A stretch of DNA of 64,000 bases from Eubacteriaceae bacterium (lineage in GTDB: Bacteria; Bacillota; Clostridia; Peptostreptococcales; Anaerovoracaceae): NCBI GenBank assembly GCA_902362805.1, contig CABIXY010000003.1, positions 672,619 through 736,618 on the forward strand, read 5' to 3'. Positions 6,720 to 14,932 of the stretch are shown here, piece by piece (within the stretch, counting starts at the first letter, position 1; each line of letters starts with the position of its first letter). Made by a program: the position numbers and the translations under genes. Under the pieces are notes generated by a model. The model was not told the DNA's origin, ran no database searches, and worked only from the letters and a program-made list of their open reading frames with translations.

Positions 6720-8948
6720 TTATCTTACCAGTGAATTGCTCTTCAGCAGCTTTTTGATCACTGCAGTCGGTATAACAAATTCCGGGCAGCCCATGGATCC
6801 AGGCGCCACTTCATATTCGTCAAAGGCGATCACCAACTTACCTTCTTGATCAATGTAAAAATTCTGATCGCCGTCGATTTCCTTGAACCATTCGTCCTCC
6901 TGCCAGATTCCTCCGGGAATGAAGTAATCTGCCGTCCCGCTATCAACCTGTGCCTGCATCTGCTTTAATATTTCCTTTGAAATCACAGATACGTAGGGTG
7001 TATTTTTCTGGAAGAGATCCCTCAGCTCAATGACCTTTTTCTCTCGTTTATCCACGGTAAAACATCTGGTATACTGCCCCGAGCCGCCTGCATTGAGAGT
7101 CGTATCAAAGCGCACGCTCAACTTATCCTCATCGTTGCACAGGATGGTGTAAGATGTATCCAATCCCACATAACCCTCGTATTTTCTCGCCACATACCAC
7201 AAGAATTTCTCTTTGAGCTGCTCTATGTAATCCGCCATATCTTCATTAAAGTCTTTGACGGCGTCTTTCAGCGCAGGATCGTCTATGGGAATCTGCGGCA
7301 AAGACGTCTGACCGCCCTTTTCTGAATCCAGGGAGAGGACGGTGCCCTTCTTCCCTTTGTCCTTCTCTTGCGCTCTTTTGCCCCTGGCTGCCACAAGTCC
7401 CACATCAAAAGCAGTCATCTCCACAGCTGGTATCTCTATATCGATTGCCGTATCGCCCCATCTGTAACGATAGTTCTCCAGGGATAGGATGCGAAAGACA
7501 CTGCCGATCATGGGAACGCCTTCCATTGCAGCTGCGGCTTCTGGAAACATGTTGACCGATAAAGTCACCGTCATCAAGACCAAAAGTACACGTTGTCCGG
7601 CTTTTTTGTAAGAAGGCGCCCTGCCCGCCGCGATGCTGCCCATCGCAGTCTGCTGCCGGAACATCACTGCTTTGGTATAAAAGACACTCTTTTCTAAATT
7701 ACAGGAAAACAGACCGTTATATTTCTTCACCACCGCCTGTATGCTTCGAAGTCCGATGCCGTGTCCCTCCCTCTGGACCGTGGCAGGAAAACCGTCTTCA
7801 TCAAATTCCACCGCATCGGCACAAGGGTTTTCAACGGAGATAACCATTTTTTGATTGCCTTCAAAAGAAGCCTTCAGCTTGATATACCGTGCCTTTTCTT
7901 TTAATTTTCCGCAGGCATGGATGGCATTTTCCAAAGCATTTGAAAGCACAATGCAAAGATCCATCTCTTCAAAGGGAATGGACTCTGGGAGCTTTACCTC
8001 CGCCTCCACTTTGCAGCCCGCTTTTCTAGCCTGTCTGATGTAAAAGGAGAGCACCGCATTGACCGTCACGTTTTGACAAAAGGTCTCTACTTGTATTTGA
8101 TCAAACTGCCCCCTGAGTTCCTGTATATATTCGGCAGCTTCTTTAGTGTCAGACTGTTGAATCAGCGCACCCAATGTCACCAGATGATGTCTCATATCGT
8201 GACGATAAGCCCTGCCCGCCTCAAACTTCCTCCAGATATCCTCGTACTGCCTGCGCTGAGATTCCATCTGCAGCGTCAGGAGTTTTTCTTCTCGTTTGGC
8301 CCGTTGTGCTTTGTCCGCCCAGATCAGCAGCTCGCAGATGACCAGAAGCATGGAAGAAGCCGTAAGAAACAGCAGTGCAAAGACCACCGAATCCGTCACA
8401 CTGTTAGAAAAGTAGGAAAACAAAATGAAAATTAGAAAAATAGGCAGACCTGGAATGAACCAGTTGATGCCGCTGTCCGCCACATAACGCTGAAATGGTT
8501 TTCTGACATATTTGAAAACAATCACCAGGAGAAAAGTGCCTGCCACCGCCATGACAAAGACGCTGATAACGCTGCTGGCAGGTTCTCCAAACCTGAGGAC
8601 GGCGGGAAGCTGGCTCAGAATCTTGTCCAGGAATTTGAGGCAGAAATACTCCAGGATGCCGATGGACCAGGCTGCTGCCGTCTGCATCATGCCCGATCTG
8701 GACAGGATATGGATGCAGACAATCATCGGGACATAAGCCGTCAGAGGCATCTGGGTCAGTGCAAGGGTTTCACCCGCAGAAAAATAGAGATATCCGCTCA
8801 GCACTCCGATGGCGCCGATGAAGATCGTCAATACGGCGCCTGTCATTGCAGCGCTGAAGCGGCTTTTGACCAGAATAAAACTCGATAGTGTAAACACCAG
8901 AAAAATCCACATGTCATGAAAGACGTATAGGAACCCATATGCATCCAT
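6720..8948 (-). CDS. GHKL sensor histidine kinase fused to an RsiV-like (DUF3298) domain
   Basis: A 742-residue kinase partner of the LytTR regulator. Residues 1-210 contain about six membrane segments. The kinase core follows: phosphoacceptor His250 in YRHDMRHHL (HPK10 type), N-box Asn337/Asn341 (LSNALENAIHAC) and G-box 394-399 (EGHGIGLRS). Unusually, another hydrophobic segment (about 453-475) is followed by roughly 260 residues resembling the extracellular part of RsiV/PdaC proteins, with LNAGGSGQYTRCFTVD and ELRDLF near 640-670. This tail would be exported. The ATG at 8948 is preferred because upstream extension lacks a good ribosome site, while GGGGAGG lies 12 bases before this ATG. The fusion rests on one uninterrupted reading frame. 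Confidence 0.88.
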   Translation of the reverse strand: MDAYGFLYVFHDMWIFLVFTLSSFILVKSRFSAAMTGAVLTIFIGAIGVLSGYLYFSAGETLALTQMPLTAYVPMIVCIHILSRSGMMQTAAAWSIGILEYFCLKFLDKILSQLPAVLRFGEPASSVISVFVMAVAGTFLLVIVFKYVRKPFQRYVADSGINWFIPGLPIFLIFILFSYFSNSVTDSVVFALLFLTASSMLLVICELLIWADKAQRAKREEKLLTLQMESQRRQYEDIWRKFEAGRAYRHDMRHHLVTLGALIQQSDTKEAAEYIQELRGQFDQIQVETFCQNVTVNAVLSFYIRQARKAGCKVEAEVKLPESIPFEEMDLCIVLSNALENAIHACGKLKEKARYIKLKASFEGNQKMVISVENPCADAVEFDEDGFPATVQREGHGIGLRSIQAVVKKYNGLFSCNLEKSVFYTKAVMFRQQTAMGSIAAGRAPSYKKAGQRVLLVLMTVTLSVNMFPEAAAAMEGVPMIGSVFRILSLENYRYRWGDTAIDIEIPAVEMTAFDVGLVAARGKRAQEKDKGKKGTVLSLDSEKGGQTSLPQIPIDDPALKDAVKDFNEDMADYIEQLKEKFLWYVARKYEGYVGLDTSYTILCNDEDKLSVRFDTTLNAGGSGQYTRCFTVDKREKKVIELRDLFQKNTPYVSVISKEILKQMQAQVDSGTADYFIPGGIWQEDEWFKEIDGDQNFYIDQEGKLVIAFDEYEVAPGSMGCPEFVIPTAVIKKLLKSNSLVR

Positions 8949-8983
8949 CTTTTGGCACAGCCTCCCCTCAGTTATTTGCGTAT

Positions 8984-9013
8984 AGTATATCATAGTACTG
9001 CTGTATACGGCAA
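8984..9013 (-). promoter_or_regulatory. Promoter of the two-component operon
   Basis: TTGCCG (9008-9013, minus strand), an 18-base spacer and TATACT (8984-8989), 35 bases upstream of the kinase start. Confidence 0.65.
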
Positions 9014-9065
9014 GGGTGAGACGCAGAGGTTCCAAGGCATCCCAGACCAATGCTGTGCATCGGGG

Positions 9066-9105
9066 CAAAAAGAAACAAGCACTTGCAGAAAAGTGCTTGT
9101 TTTTT
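9066..9105 (-). terminator. Terminator after the PyrK-like gene (probably bidirectional)
   Basis: CAAGCACTT (9076-9084) pairs with AAGTGCTTG (9091-9099). T-rich tracts follow on both strands. On the minus strand it lies just past the stop of the Cys-rich flavoprotein gene. Confidence 0.85.
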
Positions 9106-9112
9106 ATTTGCT

Positions 9113-10027
9113 CTAAATTCTCGCTTTACACCTATGTATCGTCTTGCCCGTCTCATCGTCATAGGTACAGGCACCGCAGACACCCTCTCCACAGCACATG
9201 TTGCCCTTGGTCGGTCTGACAATCTTCTTGCCCGCTGAGGCTTCAACTTTGTCGGCATAATACGGCGACGTCAATGAAAAGACATTGATTTTTTCGTTCG
9301 TCCCCATCTCTTCCATACTGCAAAGGCCATCGCCGGCAAAATCTTTGACATGGATGGAGCTGACAGGCAGATCTCCAAAATAGTCTTTAAAAAAGTCAAA
9401 ACCCACTTTGTCAATATCCACATAAAGGTTCATGTTTTTCAGCCACTGACTGTACCTGGTTCCGCCATCCAGGAAATTACGCAGCGGTGCCATAGCGATA
9501 CCCTTAGCATAAATCAGCGATCCTTCCGGTTCCGCATCTAACCCGCCCATGCCGGACAAGGCATTGTAGTAAACGCCCCTCACGCACAGGGTTTTCTCTG
9601 CTGTAAGCAGGCTGCCGCTCTTTGGTCCACAGCTGGAGACCCCAAGATGCAGCCGCTCCTTCTCCGGTTCTGCCTTTAACACAGAGACTGGCATTCCGTA
9701 CCATTCTTCACTTTCTGAGGCTCTGACAAAGACATAGGCGCCCGCCGTCTGCGCTTTCTGACAGAACCCTTTATCAGCCTTGAGCACGAACACCTTGAAG
9801 TTCTCGCCATACTGTTTTATCTCTGCGATTTCATAAGTCTTATCCTGTCGTGCTTTGACTAATTTCCTGCCGTTCTGCTGATACAGCGTATAAATACACG
9901 ATCCCTGCCAATTGCAATCTTCGCAGCTGCCACCCGACAGTTTGCTGCAGACAAGGCATTTTCCGTATTCGGCTAGGGCGCAAGGACAACCTTCTCTTCC
10001 TGCGTCGATACATCCGTTATTTTTCAT
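9113..10027 (-). CDS. Cys-rich PyrK-like FAD/NAD electron-transfer protein
   Basis: 304 residues. The N-terminus has a dense Cys cluster (GCPCALAEYGKCLVC, then SCEDC and SC within the first 45 residues) that could bind one or two Fe-S clusters. The middle looks like a ferredoxin-NADP reductase type flavin and pyridine nucleotide fold. The C-terminus has a PyrK-like [2Fe-2S] motif (CCGEGVCGAC ... HRCKA). Such proteins pass electrons between NAD(P)H, flavin and Fe-S partners. The specific partner is not identifiable: no pyrD or glutamate synthase lies nearby. Its start lies 11 bases inside the preceding D,D-carboxypeptidase gene, so the two are co-transcribed. A terminator follows at 9066-9105. 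Confidence 0.65.
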   Translation of the reverse strand: MKNNGCIDAGREGCPCALAEYGKCLVCSKLSGGSCEDCNWQGSCIYTLYQQNGRKLVKARQDKTYEIAEIKQYGENFKVFVLKADKGFCQKAQTAGAYVFVRASESEEWYGMPVSVLKAEPEKERLHLGVSSCGPKSGSLLTAEKTLCVRGVYYNALSGMGGLDAEPEGSLIYAKGIAMAPLRNFLDGGTRYSQWLKNMNLYVDIDKVGFDFFKDYFGDLPVSSIHVKDFAGDGLCSMEEMGTNEKINVFSLTSPYYADKVEASAGKKIVRPTKGNMCCGEGVCGACTYDDETGKTIHRCKARI

Positions 10028-10862
10028 TGTTACACCCCTTTACTCCAAATCCGTAGTCCATCAGACTGTAGGCGTCGTTGAACCAGTCTCCGTCGTTGAG
10101 CACGACACAGATCATTTCCACGTCCCCTCGTTTCGCTGAAGCGACCAAAGTCCTGCCGGACGCCTTAGTAAAGCCGATCTTGATACCTGTAGCTCCGTCG
10201 TACTGGAATACGGTCTTATTCTTATTTGTATACTGTTTCCACGTTTTTGTGCCTACTACTTTGCGAAAAGTTTTGTTTTCCATCGCACATTTTGCTATTT
10301 TTGCTAAATCTCTCGCAGTGGTATAGTGGTTTTCATCAAAGAGACCGCTGGGGTTCACAAAGTTCGTGCCTGTACACCCCAGGCGCTCCGCTTTTTCGTT
10401 CATCATCCGGATAAAATGTTCTAGGTTTCCTCCCATACAGGCTGCCAGTGCTGTCGCGCCATCATTGCCTGAACGCAACATGACGCCATAGAGCAGCTCC
10501 TCTATGGTCTTCTTCTCGTTTTCCTTCAGGTAGAGCGATGAGCCTTCCACACCTACCGCTACCTTGGGAATGGTCACTTCTTCATCAATACCGATGCCGC
10601 TCTGCTTACAGACATCCAGCGCAACCAGAGCCGTCATGATTTTGGTGGTACTGGCCGGGTACCCCTTTTCATCGGCATTTTTCTCAAACAGCACTTCTCC
10701 TGTTTTACCGTCGATTAAAATCGCCTGCTGAGCGCTGACTGACGGCACAGACGGCAAATCGGCTGCCGTCACCTTGCTGCCTGGTTCCGATATGTAGCCG
10801 AAGATCATCAGACCAAAGACGAAGGCCAAGATTACACAAATAATTATCAGTACTTTTCTCAT
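10017..10862 (-). CDS. D-alanyl-D-alanine carboxypeptidase (S11 family, DacF/PBP5-like)
   Basis: Trims the terminal D-Ala from peptidoglycan stem peptides outside the membrane. The 281-residue protein has an N-terminal signal or anchor segment (about 4-24) and the three penicillin-binding motifs: S71-T-T-K74, S131-G-N133 and a third motif read as K228-I-G230 in place of the usual KTG. It lacks the long C-terminal domain of many S11 enzymes. I prefer the ATG at 10862; the ORF can start 8 codons earlier at a TTG inside a hairpin. Just upstream a strong hairpin with a T run (10864-10908) covers the ribosome site. Confidence 0.9.
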   Translation of the reverse strand: MRKVLIIICVILAFVFGLMIFGYISEPGSKVTAADLPSVPSVSAQQAILIDGKTGEVLFEKNADEKGYPASTTKIMTALVALDVCKQSGIGIDEEVTIPKVAVGVEGSSLYLKENEKKTIEELLYGVMLRSGNDGATALAACMGGNLEHFIRMMNEKAERLGCTGTNFVNPSGLFDENHYTTARDLAKIAKCAMENKTFRKVVGTKTWKQYTNKNKTVFQYDGATGIKIGFTKASGRTLVASAKRGDVEMICVVLNDGDWFNDAYSLMDYGFGVKGCNNEK

Positions 10863-10863
10863 A

Positions 10864-10908
10864 AATAAAAAAATCTCCCTTATCAATATATTTTCCTAAG
10901 GGGGATTT
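10864..10908 (-). promoter_or_regulatory. Terminator-like hairpin masking the carboxypeptidase ribosome site
   Basis: On the minus strand AAATCCCCCTTA (10897-10908) pairs with TAAGGGAGATTT (10871-10882), 11 of 12 positions, followed by a T run ending one base before the ATG. The GGGAG that should serve as the ribosome site is inside the 3' arm. It could act as an attenuator or a translational switch. No ligand-binding structure is recognised upstream. Confidence 0.55.
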
Positions 10909-11266
10909 ATGAATGTTTTTTTGGTTTTGAGTGGCAGGGATTTTGTGGTGCGAAGAAGACGCACGAAAAATTAAAAAAGCATCTGACAAGAGCAGGGCAC
11001 TTGCACTTTTTGTTTCGGCTGTTTATTTTTACCTGGAGAGCCGATGAATTCGTTTTAGAGTATAAATTTATGGTAATATCTGGTAATTTCTCAGTTTGAT
11101 CACCGCGGAATTGGCTATTTTCGACGTTTTTAATCCAGCATCAACCATATTTTTCTATTTTCTTATACTCAAAATACAAAAAAATCCTTCTAAAGTTAAA
11201 ACTGCAAAGGGAGTGCAGGACGCAGCGCAGCCCGGTCAGACAATCGATGGGCTGCTGTGCAATGTC
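10909..11266. other. Intergenic region between the carboxypeptidase and the phosphatase
   Basis: About 360 bases without a convincing gene. It holds a hairpin at 11228-11254 (CAGCCC/GGGCTG, minus strand, just past the phosphatase stop), followed by a weaker CTGCA/TGCAG stem and TTTT near 11205, probably terminating the phosphatase. A poor -35/-10 pair (TTACCA, 16 bases, TATACT) near 11060-11090 might drive the carboxypeptidase operon. Confidence 0.4.
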
Positions 11267-11725
11267 TTATGCTTTTTTCTGTAGGAACCCCATCAAACCT
11301 TCGAGTCCTATCAGAATATCCTCATAGGTATCGTCGAAGTTCCCTGTGTACCAAGGGTCAGCGATGTCCCGATCCTGTCCCGCAAAGTCAAGCAGCTTAT
11401 AAATCTTCTCATCGGGATCCGTTTTGATGATGCGCGCAAGACCGCGGATATTTTCCCGATCCATGACGATGAGATAATCAAAATTATCATAATCATCTGG
11501 CGTGACCTGTCGGGCGCCCCGGCGTTCAAAGGCGATACCTGCCTCGCGCAGCTTCGCCTTGGTACCACGGTGAATATCGTTGCCAATTTCCTCACGACTG
11601 GTCGCAGCGGACTCGATATGGAATTGGTGCTGCAAGCCCTTACGGCCAGTCATATCCTTAAGCATGAATTCTGCCATCGGGGAACGGCAGATATTCCCGT
11701 GGCAGATGAAAAGTATGTTTATCAT
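11267..11725 (-). CDS. low-molecular-weight protein tyrosine phosphatase
   Basis: Cytosolic phosphotyrosine phosphatase (or arsenate-reductase-like relative), 152 residues, the usual family length. The P-loop Cys8-x5-Arg14 (CHGNICRS) is at the N-terminus, and the general acid lies in ADPWYTG near residue 120. The start has a GAGGAG site about 7 bases upstream. It stands between the Fic gene and the carboxypeptidase, same strand, with its own gap on either side. No tyrosine kinase or capsule genes are nearby, so the substrate is unknown. Confidence 0.93.
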   Translation of the reverse strand: MINILFICHGNICRSPMAEFMLKDMTGRKGLQHQFHIESAATSREEIGNDIHRGTKAKLREAGIAFERRGARQVTPDDYDNFDYLIVMDRENIRGLARIIKTDPDEKIYKLLDFAGQDRDIADPWYTGNFDDTYEDILIGLEGLMGFLQKKA

Positions 11726-11798
11726 ATATCAAACTCCTCTCAAAATGCAGTATTACAAAATATTCTAAAACAAGCATTCCCACATCTCCACAATTTTT

Positions 11799-12695
11799 TC
11801 ATTCTTCCAACATTGCCAGATAACTATCCAACCTTGTATTCACATACCCTGCAAATAATTTCTCCATCGCCCCCCAATTGTGTTTCACATGGGATTCATC
11901 AAAAGCGTTGTAATACGCAATCCTATCTGTAAATTTAATATCAATCGGCGGATATCCTGCCTTCATCAATTCCAGATTTACAAGCAGCCGTCCCGTTCGG
12001 CCATTGCCGTCGATGAAGGGATGAATGCCTTCAAATTCGATGTGAAACCGTGCAAGCCGTGGAATGATATGCTCTATGCTGTTTCTATACGCTTCCAGCA
12101 GTTGCTCCATTTTGGGCTGGATTAGATACGGCTGTACAGGATTATGCTTTGCCCCCATAATTCTTACTGGAACTTTTCTATAAACACCTCTATCCTCTCT
12201 CTTGTCAGCCAACACCAGATAATGGATCTGCTTAATAACACTCTCTGAAAGCGGTGTCTGCTCTTTCACTAAGTCCCGCACCAAATCAAAGGCTTCTTTA
12301 TGCCCGACCGCCTCCATGTGATCTTTCAGGGGCTTCTGATCAATAGTCAGGCCGCGCAGCACCATATCGGTTTCACGCAACGTCAGCGTATTTCCCTCGA
12401 TGGCGTTAGAATTATAGGTATATTCCACCACAAATTCCTCTGTCAGCCGTTCCGCCTCTCCCTCCGTCAAAGGGCGTCTGGAATCTAATTCTGTTTTCTT
12501 CCTGTCAATGCTCTCAAGAAGATTTTCTGCGGACTTATAGCGTCCATCTTCCGGTTTCTCAGCCTCAGCTGGAATCCTCCAACTACGTCCCTCACGGATA
12601 ACACCTGAAATTTTACCTTCCGAGCACAGAATTCGTACTCGTCTATCTGAAATGCCCCATTTCTCTGCTGCCTGTTTTACGGATATATACATCAT
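11799..12695 (-). CDS. HTH-Fic protein (probable AMP-transferase)
   Basis: A 298-residue Fic protein. Residues 1-45 form a MerR/excisionase-like HTH (SVKQAAEKWGISDRRVRIL). Next comes an inhibitory helix matching S/T-x3-E-G/N (NSNAIEGN, about 115-122), then the Fic core with the complete active-site motif HPFIDGNGRTGR. Fic enzymes usually transfer AMP from ATP to a target protein, and the inhibitory helix restrains the enzyme in cis. ATG at 12695 is chosen because GAGG is 6 bases upstream. It has a good promoter at 12718-12746. Target unknown; it could be a chromosomal toxin-like or regulatory protein. Confidence 0.9.
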   Translation of the reverse strand: MMYISVKQAAEKWGISDRRVRILCSEGKISGVIREGRSWRIPAEAEKPEDGRYKSAENLLESIDRKKTELDSRRPLTEGEAERLTEEFVVEYTYNSNAIEGNTLTLRETDMVLRGLTIDQKPLKDHMEAVGHKEAFDLVRDLVKEQTPLSESVIKQIHYLVLADKREDRGVYRKVPVRIMGAKHNPVQPYLIQPKMEQLLEAYRNSIEHIIPRLARFHIEFEGIHPFIDGNGRTGRLLVNLELMKAGYPPIDIKFTDRIAYYNAFDESHVKHNWGAMEKLFAGYVNTRLDSYLAMLEE

Positions 12696-12717
12696 TCTGC
12701 ACCTCACTTCAAGTAAT

Positions 12718-12746
12718 AGTATACCCTGTTTTCGGAACAATAGCAA
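12718..12746 (-). promoter_or_regulatory. Promoter of the HTH-Fic gene
   Basis: TTGCTA (12741-12746, minus strand), a 17-base spacer and TATACT (12718-12723), 23 bases upstream of the Fic start. Confidence 0.75.
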
Positions 12747-12934
12747 TGCCATAGGAATAACATTTCCCGCCTATCGGAATAATGCATAAAATCCGGAGGA
12801 TATGGTTTTCTCCTCCAGATAAGCAGTTTACACTTCTCTATTTTAAATCTCTCAATCGTAGTAAAGCCGTAGTACCCCGCTACTCCTATTACACCGATTT
12901 GCCCCCATTTATCGCGCGAACCGCCGACAAGCAC

Positions 12935-12981
12935 TTTGACACCTCACTCCTGCCGTGGCAAAGGAAAAGTATCTTAATCAT
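12935..12981 (-). pseudogene. 5' remnant resembling the tyrosine phosphatase gene
   Basis: Reading from an ATG at 12981 gives MIKILFLCHG, nearly the first ten residues of the phosphatase at 11725 (MINILFICHG). About 26 of the first 30 bases agree, and an AGGAAGG site precedes it. The similarity stops right after the glycine codon, before the catalytic arginine, so this cannot be a working enzyme. The rest of 12753-13050 holds the Fic promoter and no convincing gene. Confidence 0.35.
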
Positions 12982-13050
12982 AATTGAAAGCCTTCCTAAA
13001 ATGTATTGATTTGTAGTGTGAACGATATCGCAAGAAGCAGCAGCGCTGCT

Positions 13051-13560
13051 TTATACTTTCTTCCGCGTCAAGAAAACCCCAACGACCGCCCCTATAAGGA
13101 TAATCGGGGCTAATCTGATAAACACCCATTCAAATGCGTGAAAAGCTGCTCCAGCAACGGCTGTTTCAGAATCATTATAATCCCAGCCTAAGTAGGGACT
13201 GTTTAATAGGATTAAGACCACAGAAATGATTACTATGACCGCACACAATGAGATAAGCAGCCAATGGAGTATTTTTCGTCTCGTGGTTTTCCTTTGTGCC
13301 AGCTGCAAATTTATAATCTCCAATTTTTCAGAAATCGCTTTCAAGTCATCGACCTCAGATTCAATAACAGTTTCTCCGAGCAAAGTGCTTACGGGTGTTT
13401 CAAGCGCCTCTGATATAGAGATTAACATATCAGAATCAGGCACTGACAATCCTTGCTCCCATTTAGAGATTGTCTGTCTCACCACATTCAGCTTGATGTC
13501 AAGTTCTTCTTGCGAAAGTCCTTTTGATTTTCTGATTGCTTTCATGTTTTCGTTTAACAT
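13051..13560 (-). CDS. XRE-family regulator with two C-terminal membrane helices
   Basis: 169 residues. The N-terminal HTH_3 domain (about 5-60, LSQEELDIKLNVVRQTISKW) is followed by a short coiled linker and two hydrophobic helices (about 100-122 and 145-165). This layout is common in Clostridia, where a DNA-binding domain is tethered to the membrane. The start at 13560 has a GAGG site about 9 bases upstream; the longer ORF lacks one. A TTGCAG-17-TACAAT promoter lies at 13597-13625. The target genes are unknown, and no dedicated transporter operon is adjacent. Confidence 0.85.
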   Translation of the reverse strand: MLNENMKAIRKSKGLSQEELDIKLNVVRQTISKWEQGLSVPDSDMLISISEALETPVSTLLGETVIESEVDDLKAISEKLEIINLQLAQRKTTRRKILHWLLISLCAVIVIISVVLILLNSPYLGWDYNDSETAVAGAAFHAFEWVFIRLAPIILIGAVVGVFLTRKKV

Positions 13561-13596
13561 TTTGAATAACCTCTTTTCTCTACATTTGTTAACCCC

Positions 13597-13625
13597 ATTG
13601 TATGAAGGATTGCCCGTTGCTGCAA
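13597..13625 (-). promoter_or_regulatory. Promoter of the membrane-anchored XRE regulator
   Basis: TTGCAG (13620-13625, minus strand), 17-base spacer, TACAAT (13597-13602), 36 bases upstream of the start. The rest of 13626-13892 contains the upstream region of the AraC gene, including small palindromes (TTGGG/CCCAA at 13678-13693), and no gene. Confidence 0.7.
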
Positions 13626-13892
13626 GCAACGCATATTAACATGAAAGTTTTATTGTCGTAACATGCTGTTCGTCACGTTGGGGGAAAACCCAAATCCTGG
13701 CAAATTGTTCCTGCATCGTCTATTTATTCAATCAAAAGACAATCTTCGATTTATCTTTGGCTTTCTATATGGAAATTATAGCATGCGGACCAGCGAATGA
13801 GAAGTCTTGTCTAGTTTATTATCTATGCGGAAAACAGGACCGGTCGTCCACATATACCGGTGAAATTCTTGTTTAAAAACGAGGATTTTAAG

Positions 13893-14792
13893 ATGAGTAA
13901 TCTTTATAATGGCAGATCTGTTGAAAGAGAAGAATCAAAAGCAGAATTTAATATTTCGCATCTGCTTGATACGGATGGATTCAATATTGAATTTCATTCC
14001 CATAATTTCGTTGAGATTTATTTAAGCATCTCTGGAGGAAAACATTTTATTATAAACGATAAAATATATACAATTAAGCCTGGAGATATCTTTGTTTCAA
14101 ATGTAAATGAAATTCACCGTGTTATCGCCAATGATAAAGACGTTTATGAGCGCTATATTTTTGAGTTCAAGCCCATCTTTGTTTTGCCCTATTGCACTGC
14201 CGAGACAGATTTGCTTCATTATGTTTATAATAGAGACAAAAATTTCTCTCATCAAGTCTCCTTAAACGAAAGCCAATTCCGAGAGATCCTTTCTTTGATA
14301 GAAAAATATGAGTCATTAGAAGCACAAAGATATGGCAGTGATATTCTGAAAAAAGTTTGTTACATTGAGATTCTCACCTTTATATCGGAAGTCTACCTGA
14401 CAGCGCCTGTTCCATTGCGGACGCAGCATAGCAGCAATCACTCCATACGCATCGTTGCAGACACCTTAGAATACATCTCTTCCAATCTTACGGCAGATCT
14501 TTCGCTGGACAATATCGCCAAACACATCGGCCTCGGCAAATATCATCTCTGTAAGCTGTTCAAGGACAAAACCGGTACAACCATAAACAAATATATCGTT
14601 TCCTGCCGCATCGCGAAGGCAAAGTCTCTGTTGTCTTCGGGAAGCAGTGTGACTAATGCATGCCAGGAATCAGGGTTTCATGATATCAGCCACTTCGTCA
14701 GGACATTCCACAATGCCGTTGGCCTTTCGCCTGGAAAATATGCACAGGATAATAAGAATGCAAAGGTTTATTATGAAGAATATATTAAATAG
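13893..14792 (+). CDS. AraC-family transcriptional regulator
   Basis: 299 residues. The N-terminal cupin-like sensor domain (about 20-130) contains HSHNFVEIY and KPGDIFVSNVNEIHRV. The C-terminal AraC domain (about 190-290) has two HTH motifs, LSLDNIAKHIGLGKYHLCKL and the second-helix region SGFHDISHFVRTFHNAVG, ending in SPGKYA. The ATG at 13893 is chosen because GAGG lies 8 bases upstream; the ORF begins 11 codons earlier without a site. It is the only plus-strand gene in this part of the chromosome and has no co-oriented target operon. A hairpin follows at 14795-14827. Confidence 0.9.
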   Translation: MSNLYNGRSVEREESKAEFNISHLLDTDGFNIEFHSHNFVEIYLSISGGKHFIINDKIYTIKPGDIFVSNVNEIHRVIANDKDVYERYIFEFKPIFVLPYCTAETDLLHYVYNRDKNFSHQVSLNESQFREILSLIEKYESLEAQRYGSDILKKVCYIEILTFISEVYLTAPVPLRTQHSSNHSIRIVADTLEYISSNLTADLSLDNIAKHIGLGKYHLCKLFKDKTGTTINKYIVSCRIAKAKSLLSSGSSVTNACQESGFHDISHFVRTFHNAVGLSPGKYAQDNKNAKVYYEEYIK

Positions 14793-14794
14793 CA

Positions 14795-14827
14795 AAGAAG
14801 GCTTATGACAAATTCAAAAGCCTTCTT
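14795..14827. terminator. Hairpin between convergent AraC and Shedu genes
   Basis: AAGAAGGCTT (14795-14804) pairs perfectly with AAGCCTTCTT (14818-14827). It sits between convergent genes, so it may serve both; T runs on either side are weak. Confidence 0.6.
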
Positions 14828-14932
14828 CAAGTAATCTGTTTCTTATATAGCATTTCAATAAATTTTCCTACATATATTTATAAACAAAAGAATGGTGCAC
14901 CTACACGGAATCAGGGATTAAGGTCTTGCTAT

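Noticed and set aside
12704..12934. A 76-codon minus-strand frame upstream of the Fic gene.
   Set aside because: No ribosome site, and it runs through the clear Fic promoter.
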